Shown: in pieces, positions 1 through 7,917 of the stretch
Numbering within the stretch: position 1 is the stretch's first letter
Layout of the letters: every line of letters begins with the position of its first letter
Source of the DNA: a virus
Strand: one strand, 5' to 3'
Length of the DNA: 35,457 bases
Virus record (IMG/VR): IMGVR_UViG_3300042868_009224
Location: 1-35,457 of that record
Notes under the pieces: generated by a model
The model's input: only the letters and a program-made list of their open reading frames with translations
Told to the model about the DNA's origin: nothing
The model's database searches: none
Position numbers and translations under genes: made by a program

Positions 1-1
1 T

Positions 2-2320
2 GCAAATATTGTATTAAGATCAAATGCAGCTTCCGATGGTAATGCACGTATTATTGTTGAGCGCGGTAATGTCAGCGACACATATCTTCTTTGGGACGGT
101 CAAGCAGACGCATGGAAGTTTACTAATGACGGCACTACAGAATTTTTGATTCCAACTAGTACAACAGATTTAAATGAAGGTAATAATCTTTACTTTACAA
201 CCGGCAGAGTTAATACTGCAATTGATGCGTACATCATTGGCGGAAACGGCCTTACCTATACGACCGGTAATGTCAATATTGGTCAAGGCGATGGTATCAC
301 TGTAAATGCAGACAACGTATCAGTAGATTCAAGTGTTGTGCGTACAACAAGCAATCAAAGTATTGCTGGAGTAAAAACATTTACTGGTGAGTTAGTAGTT
401 CCTTCAATTACAAGTGCTACAGTAAACAACTCAATTTTTGTAAACCCGAGTTCAAATAGCTGCTTTATTGTAATCAATGGTAACCCAGTTCAGCTAACAG
501 CAGACAGTGACGTAGGCCAAGTAGAAGATGTTGGCTCAACAGGTACTAATATCTATGCAGGCTTTAGACAACAACCTGTAGACAATGTAAACATTATCTA
601 TCACGGTATTAGAAGTATTGACGGTGGTACATATACTACAGCTAGTGTAGCTAGTAACGTAATTACTATTGACGGCAACATCACTGCTATTCGCGGCAGT
701 CTAAGCACAGCCAACGTAGCAGGTTACGGTAACTTAAGTTATAACAGCAGTAACGGTTTGTTTAGTTACTCAGGTGTAACCGACAGTCAAATTAGAGCAC
801 TGTTCAGTGGTTCAGGTCTAATCACATATAACAGTGCTAATGGTTCAATTACAACCAGTGCTGACAATTATGGTAGCTGGACAGTACAAACTGACAGTGG
901 TGTTGGCGCAGCAGAAAGTATTTCAAGCAGCGAAAAACTAACCATCCAAGGTGGCACAAATATCACAGTAACCAACACTGGTAATGTTATTACTATTCGT
1001 AATGACAACGTTGCGGATATTGAAAGTGTTAGTGCTGGTGACGGCCTCACAGGCGGCGGTAACAGCGGAAACCTTACGCTGAACATTGGCGCAGGCGATG
1101 GCATTACAGTTAACACTGATAATGTTGCTGTTAACGTATCCTACGTGAGAAGTCAATTTAGTGCATCGGGCGATCTAAGTTATAATGCAAGTACTGGTGT
1201 ATTCAGCTTTACTAATGATGCAGGTGATATCGAATCAGTTACTGCTGGCAATGGTCTAACAGGTGGCGGCACCACTGGTACAGTTACACTAAACATTGGC
1301 GCAGGCACAGGCATTACAGTTAATGCTGATGATGTAGCAGTTAATACTGCATATGTTAAAAGTTTGTTTAGCGCAACAGACTCAGGTGGAGATGGCAGCT
1401 TCAGCTACAGCGATGGCGTATTTACATATACCGGACCAAGCCAAGCAGAAGCAAACGCTCGGATTGATGCCCGCCTAGTTGGCGGCAACGGCTTAACATA
1501 TACCAGTGGTACATTTGCAGTTGGCGCAGGCGAGGGCATTACTGTTAATGCAGATAACGTTGCACTAACTAGTAGTATCATTACTACTGGCGCTAAAACA
1601 TATGGTAGTGCCAGCGAAGTACCAGCAGTAACAGTTGACACATATGGTCGTGTTACTAGCGTATCTAATACTAGCATATCTATCACAGCAAGTCAAGTAA
1701 GTAATTTTACTAGTGCAGCAAACACTGCAATTGATAATCGCATTGTTGCCGGTAGCGGTTTAACATATAGTAGCGGAACATTGGCTGTCGGTGCAGGTAG
1801 TTATATTAATGTTGGTGCTGACGATATAAGTGTTAACGCATCAACAACCGCTACAGCAAACACAATTGCTGCTCGCGATGCTTCTGGAAACATAACAGCT
1901 AACGTTTTTGTTGGTACAGCAACATCGGCACGATACGCTGACTTAGCAGAAAACTATCTTGCAGACGGTGACTATTTGTCAGGTACAGTTCTTGTGTTTG
2001 GCGGCGAAGCAGAAGTAACTGCTGCAACAACTCCAACATCTACTAGAATAGCAGGTGTTGTTACTACACAACCTGCTCACGTTATGAACAGTCATTTAGT
2101 TGGCCCACATGTGGCTTGTATCGCGCTACGTGGTCGTGTGCCAGTTAAAGTAATGGGTGTTGTACGCAAAGGTGATGTACTAGTAAGTGCAGGCGAAGGG
2201 CATATTGGATATGCTGTAGCAGCACTATATCCACGCGATGTACCGGCGGCAGCTATGGTTGGTAAAGCAATTGGTGATAAACTAGATGCTGGTCCTGGTG
2301 TTGTAGAAGCCTTAATCTAA
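2..2320 (+). CDS. Phage tail fibre / appendage protein, 5'-truncated by the window edge
   Basis: The reading frame is open from base 2, so the gene begins before the window; the TTG at 146 is internal, not a start. The residues before it (SNAAS...IIVERG...LLWD...AWKF) resemble a segment of the fibre gene at 4577, which confirms that they are coding. The protein is built of low-complexity beta repeats: about five copies of a G-A-G-x-GITVNADNV-like unit, plus a GDGSFSY...TYTGPSQAEAN-RIDARL unit. It ends in a roughly 140-residue domain beginning ARYADLAE and containing a GRVPVKV motif, shared with the 4577 gene. This composition is typical of trimeric fibres of marine T4-like phages. Likely role: receptor binding or structural appendage. 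The exact T4 counterpart cannot be assigned. Confidence 0.8.
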   Translation, partial: ANIVLRSNAASDGNARIIVERGNVSDTYLLWDGQADAWKFTNDGTTEFLIPTSTTDLNEGNNLYFTTGRVNTAIDAYIIGGNGLTYTTGNVNIGQGDGITVNADNVSVDSSVVRTTSNQSIAGVKTFTGELVVPSITSATVNNSIFVNPSSNSCFIVINGNPVQLTADSDVGQVEDVGSTGTNIYAGFRQQPVDNVNIIYHGIRSIDGGTYTTASVASNVITIDGNITAIRGSLSTANVAGYGNLSYNSSNGLFSYSGVTDSQIRALFSGSGLITYNSANGSITTSADNYGSWTVQTDSGVGAAESISSSEKLTIQGGTNITVTNTGNVITIRNDNVADIESVSAGDGLTGGGNSGNLTLNIGAGDGITVNTDNVAVNVSYVRSQFSASGDLSYNASTGVFSFTNDAGDIESVTAGNGLTGGGTTGTVTLNIGAGTGITVNADDVAVNTAYVKSLFSATDSGGDGSFSYSDGVFTYTGPSQAEANARIDARLVGGNGLTYTSGTFAVGAGEGITVNADNVALTSSIITTGAKTYGSASEVPAVTVDTYGRVTSVSNTSISITASQVSNFTSAANTAIDNRIVAGSGLTYSSGTLAVGAGSYINVGADDISVNASTTATANTIAARDASGNITANVFVGTATSARYADLAENYLADGDYLSGTVLVFGGEAEVTAATTPTSTRIAGVVTTQPAHVMNSHLVGPHVACIALRGRVPVKVMGVVRKGDVLVSAGEGHIGYAVAALYPRDVPAAAMVGKAIGDKLDAGPGVVEALI

Positions 2321-2322
2321 AT

Positions 2323-2360
2323 ATTTTCAACGTTCCTGATAAATAGTTTTAACGGAAAAT
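2323..2360 (+). other. Imperfect inverted repeat enclosing a late promoter
   Basis: ATTTTC-aa-CGTT (2323-2334) can pair with AACG-GAAAAT (2351-2360), giving ten pairs with a two-base bulge. The loop (2335-2350) holds the late promoter octamer. It may be a weak transcription terminator or a transcript-end structure for the preceding fibre gene; no clear U-tract follows. Confidence 0.3.
2338..2345 (+). promoter_or_regulatory. T4-type late promoter (GATAAATA) for the fibre gene at 2416
   Basis: GATAAATA is followed by GTTTT and then A at 2351, the predicted transcription start. The leader to the ATG at 2416 is 65 nt and carries two hairpins and a GGGGA ribosome binding site. Confidence 0.7.
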
Positions 2361-2362
2361 GA

Positions 2363-2397
2363 CAGTGGCACATGCCATTGACAGTGATTTTTCACTG
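2363..2397 (+). other. Two tandem hairpins in the 5' leader of the fibre gene
   Basis: CAGTGGC-ACAT-GCCATTG (2363-2380) forms a 7-pair stem with one G-U pair. CAGTGA-TTTT-TCACTG (2382-2397) is a perfect 6-pair stem with a four-base loop. Both lie between the predicted start at 2351 and the ribosome binding site at 2406-2410. They could protect the mRNA 5' end or tune translation; neither has a terminator-like T-run. Confidence 0.5.
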
Positions 2398-2415
2398 AAC
2401 TGACCGGGGACATTG

Positions 2416-3237
2416 ATGGCGATATTTGGTAACTTTAAGGGTACCACTCAACCTGATTTTAAGGTTGGAAAAACTGGTGCTCGAATTCACGGAAATTCTT
2501 CCCTACCTGCCAGCGCAGACGTAGGCGATATTTGGGTAGATAAATCAAACTCAACCCTACAAGTATATAATGCTAATGCTTGGATCAGTATTGGTTCAAC
2601 TCTCAAAAATTTAAACGTAGACAACGGTACACTGTTTGTTGACAGTGCTAACGATACAGTAAGTATTGGCTCTACTAGTTCAAATGAAAAACTATTCATT
2701 AATGGTAGCTTACGTTTAGGCACTAACCCATCCATCAAATACTCCGGGGCATATGTAGACATCAAGCACGCCAACGGCACAGGTACAGTAGTTCGTATCA
2801 GAGACAACGACAACAATACTGCACCTATTTTCAAAGTATACGGCGCTAACAACGAAAGCGAAGTTTTTAAAGTACAAGGCACCAACGTTACAGTTGCTAA
2901 TGCTTATGTGCTACCAACAAGTGACGGCGGTCCAGGACATGCTATTGTAACTGACGGCAGCGGCAACTTAAGTTTTGCTGCACTTGGTGATCCAGTTGAG
3001 GATTACGGACTTATTTCAGAAGCCGCAAATGTCACAATTGATTACGGCGGCGTTATTGATAATGACTCACGAAGCCCAACATCGCACGATAGCTATACTG
3101 TAGCTGAAGCACAAGCACTTACATATATTAATCCAGGTGACATGATTTATGTTAGTAACGAATCAGGCGGCGCAACAATGGCTTTTTACGATGGTACAAA
3201 TTGGCGTAGAATTCAAGACAGACAAATTATTAGTTAA
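2416..3237 (+). CDS. Phage fibre/structural protein, 273 aa
   Basis: The ATG at 2416 is preferred over the in-frame TTG at 2413 because GGGGA (2406-2410) lies five bases upstream. The N-terminal half carries a G-D-I-W-V-D...L-Q-V-Y-N-A-N-A-W unit (residues about 36-60) of a kind that recurs in several structural proteins of this window. Near the C-terminus a second copy reads GDMIYV...FYDGTNWRRI. The middle (NLNVDNGTLFVDSANDTVSIG) resembles fibre or collar proteins of marine T4-like phages. It is the first gene after its late promoter and lies 17 bp before the next gene, so the two are probably co-transcribed. No enzymatic motif is seen. Likely a virion appendage component; its assembly position is unknown. 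Confidence 0.7.
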   Translation: MAIFGNFKGTTQPDFKVGKTGARIHGNSSLPASADVGDIWVDKSNSTLQVYNANAWISIGSTLKNLNVDNGTLFVDSANDTVSIGSTSSNEKLFINGSLRLGTNPSIKYSGAYVDIKHANGTGTVVRIRDNDNNTAPIFKVYGANNESEVFKVQGTNVTVANAYVLPTSDGGPGHAIVTDGSGNLSFAALGDPVEDYGLISEAANVTIDYGGVIDNDSRSPTSHDSYTVAEAQALTYINPGDMIYVSNESGGATMAFYDGTNWRRIQDRQIIS

Positions 3238-3254
3238 ACTATAGGAACACACAC

Positions 3255-4529
3255 ATGGCGAGAGCTAAAAAAGAAATAGTTGAAGAAGTAGTTGAACCTA
3301 AGATTGATGTTGCGGCATTGACTGAGGAAATTACTCAAGCAGTAACAAAAAAATTAACAGCAGAGTTTGAAGGAAAAATGCAAGTAGCGTTAGAAAAAAT
3401 TAACAGCGCAGCAGAAGAACGCAGAGATCGCATTGTTCTTACGGGCTCAAAGCCTTATGCTATTGATGCTAGCGATGATGGTTTGTTGTTTTCAACAGGA
3501 AACGACGTAGTGTTACTTGTAGGTAAAAACGGACAGCTAGCAACCGGTACAAAAAGTCCAAGAAGTTACGGCAAAGGCTCAGCCCATTTTAGATCAGGCT
3601 ATACCAGTGAAGCAGACCTTCCAACTAGTGGTGATGGCGCAACACGCGGTGTGATTGTAGAAGGCGATGGCGACGATGATAAGACATTTGTATTCCGTGC
3701 CGTAAGCAGAATGAATCGTCAGGGCTTTAATATTTTCAGTGATGGCAGCGCCGCACTAGGTAGTATGAGCAAAGTCAATGATGCTACACTCGGAGTCTAC
3801 CATAGATTTAATGATGCTGATGCAGTGTCAATTGATATACCCACATTGGAGTACGATCATACTGCAATCGGTGTTACAGCAACAACTCCACTAAACAATC
3901 GTTGGAACGCTATTAGTGTACATGCCGATACTGACACAGAAACTTTCCGTGTCGACGGCACAGGCAGCGTATTTGCAAATGGTTCATATTATAGCAAAGG
4001 AACCTGCTATGCAGAAATGTTTGAGTGGGCAGATGGCAACAGTAGAAATGAAGATCGTAACGGTTTTACAGTTACACTAGATGCTAACGGTCAACTCCGA
4101 GTTGCAGACGAAGGCGATAAAATTGTAGGGGTAGTAGTACCTGACGCCGCGGTAGTGGGTAATACTGCATGGAACCATTGGCACAAAAAGTATAGAAATA
4201 AAACTATAAAATACAATATTGTTGAATGGTTAGAAATAGAAACAACAAAATTAAAAAGTTTTTACAAACATAGTTTGTCAAAGGATTTTGCATTACCGGA
4301 TAATGCTGTAGAAATACAAACAGATTATAATGGTAATGATTTAAAGAAATCTGTAGTAGATCATACTTGGGATAGCTCCGAAGAATATCTAGGCAGAGAA
4401 AAAAGAAAAAGCTGGGCGGCGGTTTGCATATTAGGATCGGCGCCAGTTTATAAAGGTCAACTAGTTAATAACAATTGGATCAAAGTAAAAGATTTGAACG
4501 ATGAGTTAGAACTGCTGATTATAAAATAA
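3255..4529 (+). CDS. Fibre protein with Peptidase_G2-like C-terminal autoprocessing domain
   Basis: 424 residues. The first ~60 are charged and heptad-like (VAALTEEITQAVTKKL...), consistent with a trimeric coiled coil. The C-terminal third carries the landmarks of the intramolecular-chaperone, self-cleaving Peptidase_G2 (IMC) domain of tailspikes and neck appendages: CYAEMFEWADGN, then NEDRNG.TV.L, then KIVGVVVPDAAVVGN, and near the end WDSSEEYLGREKRKSWAAVCILG. By family knowledge such domains aid trimer folding and then cut themselves off; whether this copy cleaves is inferred. Between the two halves of the domain sits a lysine-rich segment (about residues 312-345). Start ATG 3255 has TAGGAA upstream. 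It lies 17 bp after its neighbour and has no promoter of its own. Confidence 0.72.
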   Translation: MARAKKEIVEEVVEPKIDVAALTEEITQAVTKKLTAEFEGKMQVALEKINSAAEERRDRIVLTGSKPYAIDASDDGLLFSTGNDVVLLVGKNGQLATGTKSPRSYGKGSAHFRSGYTSEADLPTSGDGATRGVIVEGDGDDDKTFVFRAVSRMNRQGFNIFSDGSAALGSMSKVNDATLGVYHRFNDADAVSIDIPTLEYDHTAIGVTATTPLNNRWNAISVHADTDTETFRVDGTGSVFANGSYYSKGTCYAEMFEWADGNSRNEDRNGFTVTLDANGQLRVADEGDKIVGVVVPDAAVVGNTAWNHWHKKYRNKTIKYNIVEWLEIETTKLKSFYKHSLSKDFALPDNAVEIQTDYNGNDLKKSVVDHTWDSSEEYLGREKRKSWAAVCILGSAPVYKGQLVNNNWIKVKDLNDELELLIIK

Positions 4530-4531
4530 AT

Positions 4532-4539
4532 GATAAATA
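4532..4539 (+). promoter_or_regulatory. T4-type late promoter (GATAAATA) for the large fibre gene at 4577
   Basis: GATAAATA, then TGCAT, then A at 4545 as the predicted start. This gives a 32 nt leader with an AGGGGA ribosome binding site just before the ATG at 4577. Confidence 0.72.
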
Positions 4540-4576
4540 TGCATAACAATAACGTTTAACTCTTAGGGGATTTAGA

Positions 4577-6949
4577 ATGGCAACAGCAATTCAGAGACGT
4601 CGTGGTAATACCGCCCAACACGCTAGTTTCACTGGCCTAGCTGGCGAACTTACTATCGATACACAAAAGAATACAGTAGTAGTTCACGATGGTACAACAG
4701 CAGGCGGCTATCCATTAGCTAGAGCCGACGAAGTTGCAGCACTGGGCGGTGCTGACATTACCGCAGTTGTAGCAGGCAACGGGCTTTCCGGGGGCGCAAC
4801 CAGCGGTAATGCAAATATTAATGTTGGCGCAGGCGCAGGTATCACTGTAAACGCAGACAACGTGGCAGTTAATACAGCATATTATGATGTAACCAACGGC
4901 GGCACTGGTTGGACTGGTAACTTAGAGCCAAGTGCAAATAATACATACAGTTTAGGAAGTCCCACAAGAGTATGGAACGATGTTTACGTAGGACCAAACT
5001 CGTTGATTATTGATGGCGTAGCACTAGGTATAACTAGTGGTGTACTAACATTCGGCGGCGCCAACGTAGCAGTCGCTGGTTCAGCATCATCAAACACTGA
5101 TACACGAGCATTGTTTAGTGCAACTGATGCAGGCGGCGACGGCAGCTTCAGCTACAGTAACTCAACAGGTGTATTTACATACACAGGTCCGAGCCAAGCA
5201 GAAGCAAACACTCGCATTGATGCACGCCTAAGTGGCGGCACTGGTGTTACATATACATCTGGTGTTATTGCAATTGGGCAAGCAGTTGGCACAGGCAGCA
5301 ACGTAACATTTAACAATGTGACTGTTAGTGGTGACTTAACTGTAAGTGGTACAACAACCACAGTTAACACTGAAACAATTAACTTAGCTGATAACATTAT
5401 TCTGTTAAACAGTAACGAAGCCGGCACACCGAGTCAAAATGCAGGTATTGAAATTGAGCGAGGCACATCAACAAACAAGACGCTTGTTTGGGATGAAACT
5501 GCTGATAAGTGGACTGTTGGTGCAGAAACATTTGTTGCTGCTACGTTTGAAGGCGCAGTAACTGGTAACGTAACTGGTACAGTGAGTAGCATTGCTAATC
5601 ATAGCACAACTAATCTAACTGAAGGTACAAACCTATACTTTACAGCAGCAAGAGCTCGTGGTAACATCAGCGTAACCGACTCAGGCGGTGATGGCAGTTT
5701 AAGTTACGATAATAGCACTGGTGTAATCACTTATACTGGTCCGAGTCAAAGCGAAGCAAATACTCGTATTGATGCACGCTTAAGTGGCGGCACTGGTATT
5801 ACATATACTAGTGGTGTAATTGCTACAACAATTACTCAGTACACTGATTCTCTTGCAAGAGGTGCAATCAGTGTAACTGACGCAGGCGGCGACGGCTCAC
5901 TTGCATATAACAGCGGCACTGGTGTAATCACATACACCGGACCAAGTGCAACAGAAGTAAGAGCTCACTTTAGTGCAGGTACCGGTGTTGCAATAAGCTC
6001 AGGTCAAGTTAGTATCGGCCAAGCAGTTGGCACAACTAGTAACGTATCGTTTAATAATGTTACAGCAACTGGTAGCTTCTTTGGAAACGTAACAGGTAAC
6101 GTAACAGGTAATGCTGGTACAGCAACTACACTAGCAACAGCTAGAACAATTGGTGGTGTATCGTTTAACGGTTCGGCTGCTATTGATCTTCCAGGTGTTA
6201 ATACCGCAGGTAACCAGAACACAACTGGTAACGCTGGTACAGCTACAAAATGGGCAACAGCGCGAACAATTACGTTGACAGGTGACGTAACTGGTGTAAG
6301 CGGAGACTTTGACGGTTCAGGTAACTTGTCATTTGCTACAACTATTGCTGCAAACAGTGTTGCACTAGGTACAGATACAACTGGTAACTATGTTGCCAGC
6401 GTTGCAAATGGTGCATACATTACTGGAGGCAGTGCAGGCAGTGAAGGAGCAACACTAACTCTTGCAGTTGATGCTACAACTACAGCTACCGCAAGTAAGG
6501 TCGCTGCTCGTGACGCTAGCGGTGACTTGTATGCAGTTATCTTCCAAGGTACCGCATCAAGCGCACGTTACGCTGACTTAGCAGAACGTTATGAAGCTGA
6601 CGCAATCTTAGAACCAGGTACAGTAGTGTGCTTTGGTGGTGAGAAAGAAATTACTGCATGTGATCATGAAAACGATCATGCTGTAGCAGGTGTTGTTTCA
6701 ACAGATCCAGCATACATGATGAACAGTGCTGCTGGTAATAACGATACTCACCCATATATTGCACTAACTGGTCGTGTACCAGTTAAGGTAGTTGGCCCAG
6801 TTGCTAAGGGTGATTTACTAGTTGCTAGCAGTGTTAAGGGTCATGCAATGGCTAATAACACTGCTAAGGCTGGTACAATTATTGGTAAAGCAATTGGTTC
6901 AAGCGACAATGGCGAAAGTGTAGTTGAAGCATTAATCAACTTAATGTAA
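4577..6949 (+). CDS. Large repeat-rich phage tail fibre protein, 790 aa
   Basis: The N-terminus (AIQRRRGNTAQHASFTGLAGE...TIDT...VVVHDGTT) is the usual beginning of fibres and appendages of marine T4-like phages and probably attaches to the virion. The shaft contains a GAGAGITVNADNV unit. It also has three copies of a GGDGS-x-SY...TYTGPS...R-x-DARLSGGTG unit (nt 5123-5271, 5676-5826, and a shortened copy at 5873-5998), a DLTVSGTTTTVNTETINLADNIILLN segment and NVTGNVTGNAGTAT repeats. The final ~140 residues (ARYADLAERYEAD...GRVPVKVVG...) match the C-terminal domain of the gene at 2-2320, so the two are paralogous and may swap segments by recombination. The ATG is preceded by AGGGGA and a late promoter, and the gene is followed by a strong terminator. 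Likely receptor-contacting fibre. Confidence 0.82.
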   Translation: MATAIQRRRGNTAQHASFTGLAGELTIDTQKNTVVVHDGTTAGGYPLARADEVAALGGADITAVVAGNGLSGGATSGNANINVGAGAGITVNADNVAVNTAYYDVTNGGTGWTGNLEPSANNTYSLGSPTRVWNDVYVGPNSLIIDGVALGITSGVLTFGGANVAVAGSASSNTDTRALFSATDAGGDGSFSYSNSTGVFTYTGPSQAEANTRIDARLSGGTGVTYTSGVIAIGQAVGTGSNVTFNNVTVSGDLTVSGTTTTVNTETINLADNIILLNSNEAGTPSQNAGIEIERGTSTNKTLVWDETADKWTVGAETFVAATFEGAVTGNVTGTVSSIANHSTTNLTEGTNLYFTAARARGNISVTDSGGDGSLSYDNSTGVITYTGPSQSEANTRIDARLSGGTGITYTSGVIATTITQYTDSLARGAISVTDAGGDGSLAYNSGTGVITYTGPSATEVRAHFSAGTGVAISSGQVSIGQAVGTTSNVSFNNVTATGSFFGNVTGNVTGNAGTATTLATARTIGGVSFNGSAAIDLPGVNTAGNQNTTGNAGTATKWATARTITLTGDVTGVSGDFDGSGNLSFATTIAANSVALGTDTTGNYVASVANGAYITGGSAGSEGATLTLAVDATTTATASKVAARDASGDLYAVIFQGTASSARYADLAERYEADAILEPGTVVCFGGEKEITACDHENDHAVAGVVSTDPAYMMNSAAGNNDTHPYIALTGRVPVKVVGPVAKGDLLVASSVKGHAMANNTAKAGTIIGKAIGSSDNGESVVEALINLM
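5123..5998 (+). repeat. Three diverged copies of a fibre shaft module
   Basis: Copies lie at about 5123-5271, 5676-5826 and 5873-5998. Each encodes GGDGS(F/L)(S/A)Y-...-TGV(F/I)TYTGPS, and the first two continue into EANTRIDARLSGGTG. A fourth relative lies in the other fibre gene at about 1376-1512. The copies are clearly related at the DNA level, so they could support unequal recombination. Confidence 0.75.
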
Positions 6950-6973
6950 TTAACACTACACTTTAAAACAATA

Positions 6974-7006
6974 GAAAAGGCGTACTTGGTGCGCCTTTTC
7001 TTTTTT
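6974..7006 (+). terminator. Rho-independent terminator after the fibre genes
   Basis: A nine-pair perfect stem GAAAAGGCG (6974-6982) / CGCCTTTTC (6992-7000) with a nine-base loop is followed by six T (7001-7006). It separates fibre transcription from the curli operon promoter that starts three bases later. Confidence 0.9.
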
Positions 7007-7008
7007 GT

Positions 7009-7016
7009 GATAAATA
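7009..7016 (+). promoter_or_regulatory. T4-type late promoter (GATAAATA) for the curli/cyclase operon
   Basis: GATAAATA, then CTATT, then A at 7022 as the predicted start. The leader to the GTG at 7107 is about 85 nt, the longest of the set, and contains a small AGTAC-A-GTACT palindrome at 7033-7043. No other promoter is evident before 14700, so all ten genes probably depend on this site. Confidence 0.7.
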
Positions 7017-7106
7017 CTATTACACAACTTGTAGTACAGTACTCACTTACTCACCCACATATACATCATACACTTTAATAACTTATTTTAAGTTAAAGGA
7101 ATCGAT

Positions 7107-7403
7107 GTGGAAGAAATTTTTAAGCTTATAGCAGAAGTTGGTGCGCCTATTGCAGGATCTCTTGCGATGGGTTTTTTCATTTTCCTTGTAATCAGACAGT
7201 TACTTGAAGGCGTAGTAGAACAGGTTAAAACTCTAACCATGTTTTGTAAGTCTTTGGAAAATCGTGCTACCACTATGAGTAATGAAATGATGAAGATTGA
7301 TTTGTTAGTTAGTAGCGCATTAGAATTGCGTCCTGATATTGAACGCATCTCCAGAGCCACAAACTTTGTAGAAGATGGTAAAGTAGACGCAAGGAGAGAT
7401 TAA
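7107..7403 (+). CDS. Small single-pass membrane protein, paralogue of the gene at 7567
   Basis: 98 residues, starting at GTG 7107 six bases after AAAGGA. An ATG at 7105 is in another frame and stops after eight codons. Residues about 4-32 (KLIAEVGAPIAGSLAMGFFIFLVIRQLL) form a hydrophobic membrane segment; the rest is an amphipathic, heptad-like helix. The protein at 7567 has the same plan and a similar G-x-PI-x6-G-x-FI core, so the two look like duplicates. Small size, one membrane helix and a late promoter would fit a holin-like or membrane-scaffold role, but no family is recognised. First gene of the curli operon; its stop overlaps the next ATG by one base. Confidence 0.75.
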   Translation: MEEIFKLIAEVGAPIAGSLAMGFFIFLVIRQLLEGVVEQVKTLTMFCKSLENRATTMSNEMMKIDLLVSSALELRPDIERISRATNFVEDGKVDARRD

Positions 7404-7567
7404 TGTTATTTGTAGATTATGTATTTGAAAAAGTATTTGGTAACATCCGATTTGATAAAGAATTAAATCCTTCATTACTAGATATAAAAGCTGGTGATAA
7501 GTTTGTAGCTCACGTCGATGAAGACAATAGACTAACGTTAGTTAGAGTAATCGAAGAGAGCAAATAA
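7403..7567 (+). CDS. 54-residue protein of unknown function
   Basis: Small frame starting at ATG 7403 and overlapping the previous stop by one base (TAATG). AAGGAGAG lies immediately upstream. It reads MLFVDYVFEKVFGNIRFDK... and ends LVRVIEESK. The stop again overlaps the ATG of the next gene by one base, the same coupling on both sides, which strongly supports translation. It has no signal peptide or membrane segment; the middle (IKAGDKFVAHVDEDNRLTLV) looks like a small beta structure. Function unknown. Confidence 0.7.
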   Translation: MLFVDYVFEKVFGNIRFDKELNPSLLDIKAGDKFVAHVDEDNRLTLVRVIEESK

Positions 7568-7917
7568 TGGACGGAGTAGCAGATCTAATCAATCAGTACG
7601 GTTTCCCAATAGTAGCTATGGTCGGCTTAGGCTACTTTATCTATTTTATATGGACATTTATTGGCGAACACATTGATCCAGCGTTACATGACATGCACAT
7701 TGCTCTTATCCGAGTAATTGATAAAACTCGAATGTTAGATCAAGATATGATTAGACTACAACAAAAAGTTAATGTTGTATTAGAATATAGATCGGTGCAA
7801 AAGATCATCGAGCAAGCGGACAAAGACCGAGAGTTAGAAACTCTTAAAGAAAAAGTAAACACTACACAGGTGAAAAGAACAAAAATTGAAAATGAGGAGA
7901 CAGAACATGACAAGTAA
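7567..7917 (+). CDS. Small single-pass membrane protein with C-terminal coiled coil
   Basis: 116 residues. Residues about 8-34 (INQYGFPIVAMVGLGYFIYFIWTFIG) form one membrane helix. The remainder (MLDQDMIRLQQKVNVVLE..., then ELETLKEKVNTT) is strongly coiled-coil-like and charged. Same architecture as the protein at 7107, with shared GxPI and GxFI positions, so probably a paralogue and possible partner. Its 3' end overlaps the CsgF start by 11 bases. Holin-like or oligomeric membrane-anchor roles are possible; not recognised with certainty. Confidence 0.78.
   Translation: MDGVADLINQYGFPIVAMVGLGYFIYFIWTFIGEHIDPALHDMHIALIRVIDKTRMLDQDMIRLQQKVNVVLEYRSVQKIIEQADKDRELETLKEKVNTTQVKRTKIENEETEHDK

Noticed and set aside
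868-1686. Several minus-strand frames opposite the first fibre gene
   Set aside because: They are antisense to repetitive coding DNA and reflect its Ala/Val/Thr composition; no ribosome binding sites and no protein-like features.
146-2320. Start of the first fibre gene at TTG 146
   Set aside because: The frame is open to base 2 and the upstream residues resemble the paralogous fibre, so the gene is simply cut by the window edge.
5123-5998. Repeats as a CRISPR-like array
   Set aside because: The repeats are in-frame, diverged coding modules of a fibre gene, unevenly spaced and without unique spacers of constant length.
7886-7906. TTG 7886 as the CsgF start
   Set aside because: ATG 7907 has a good ribosome binding site and gives a normal signal peptide; the upstream codons belong to the preceding gene's overlap.
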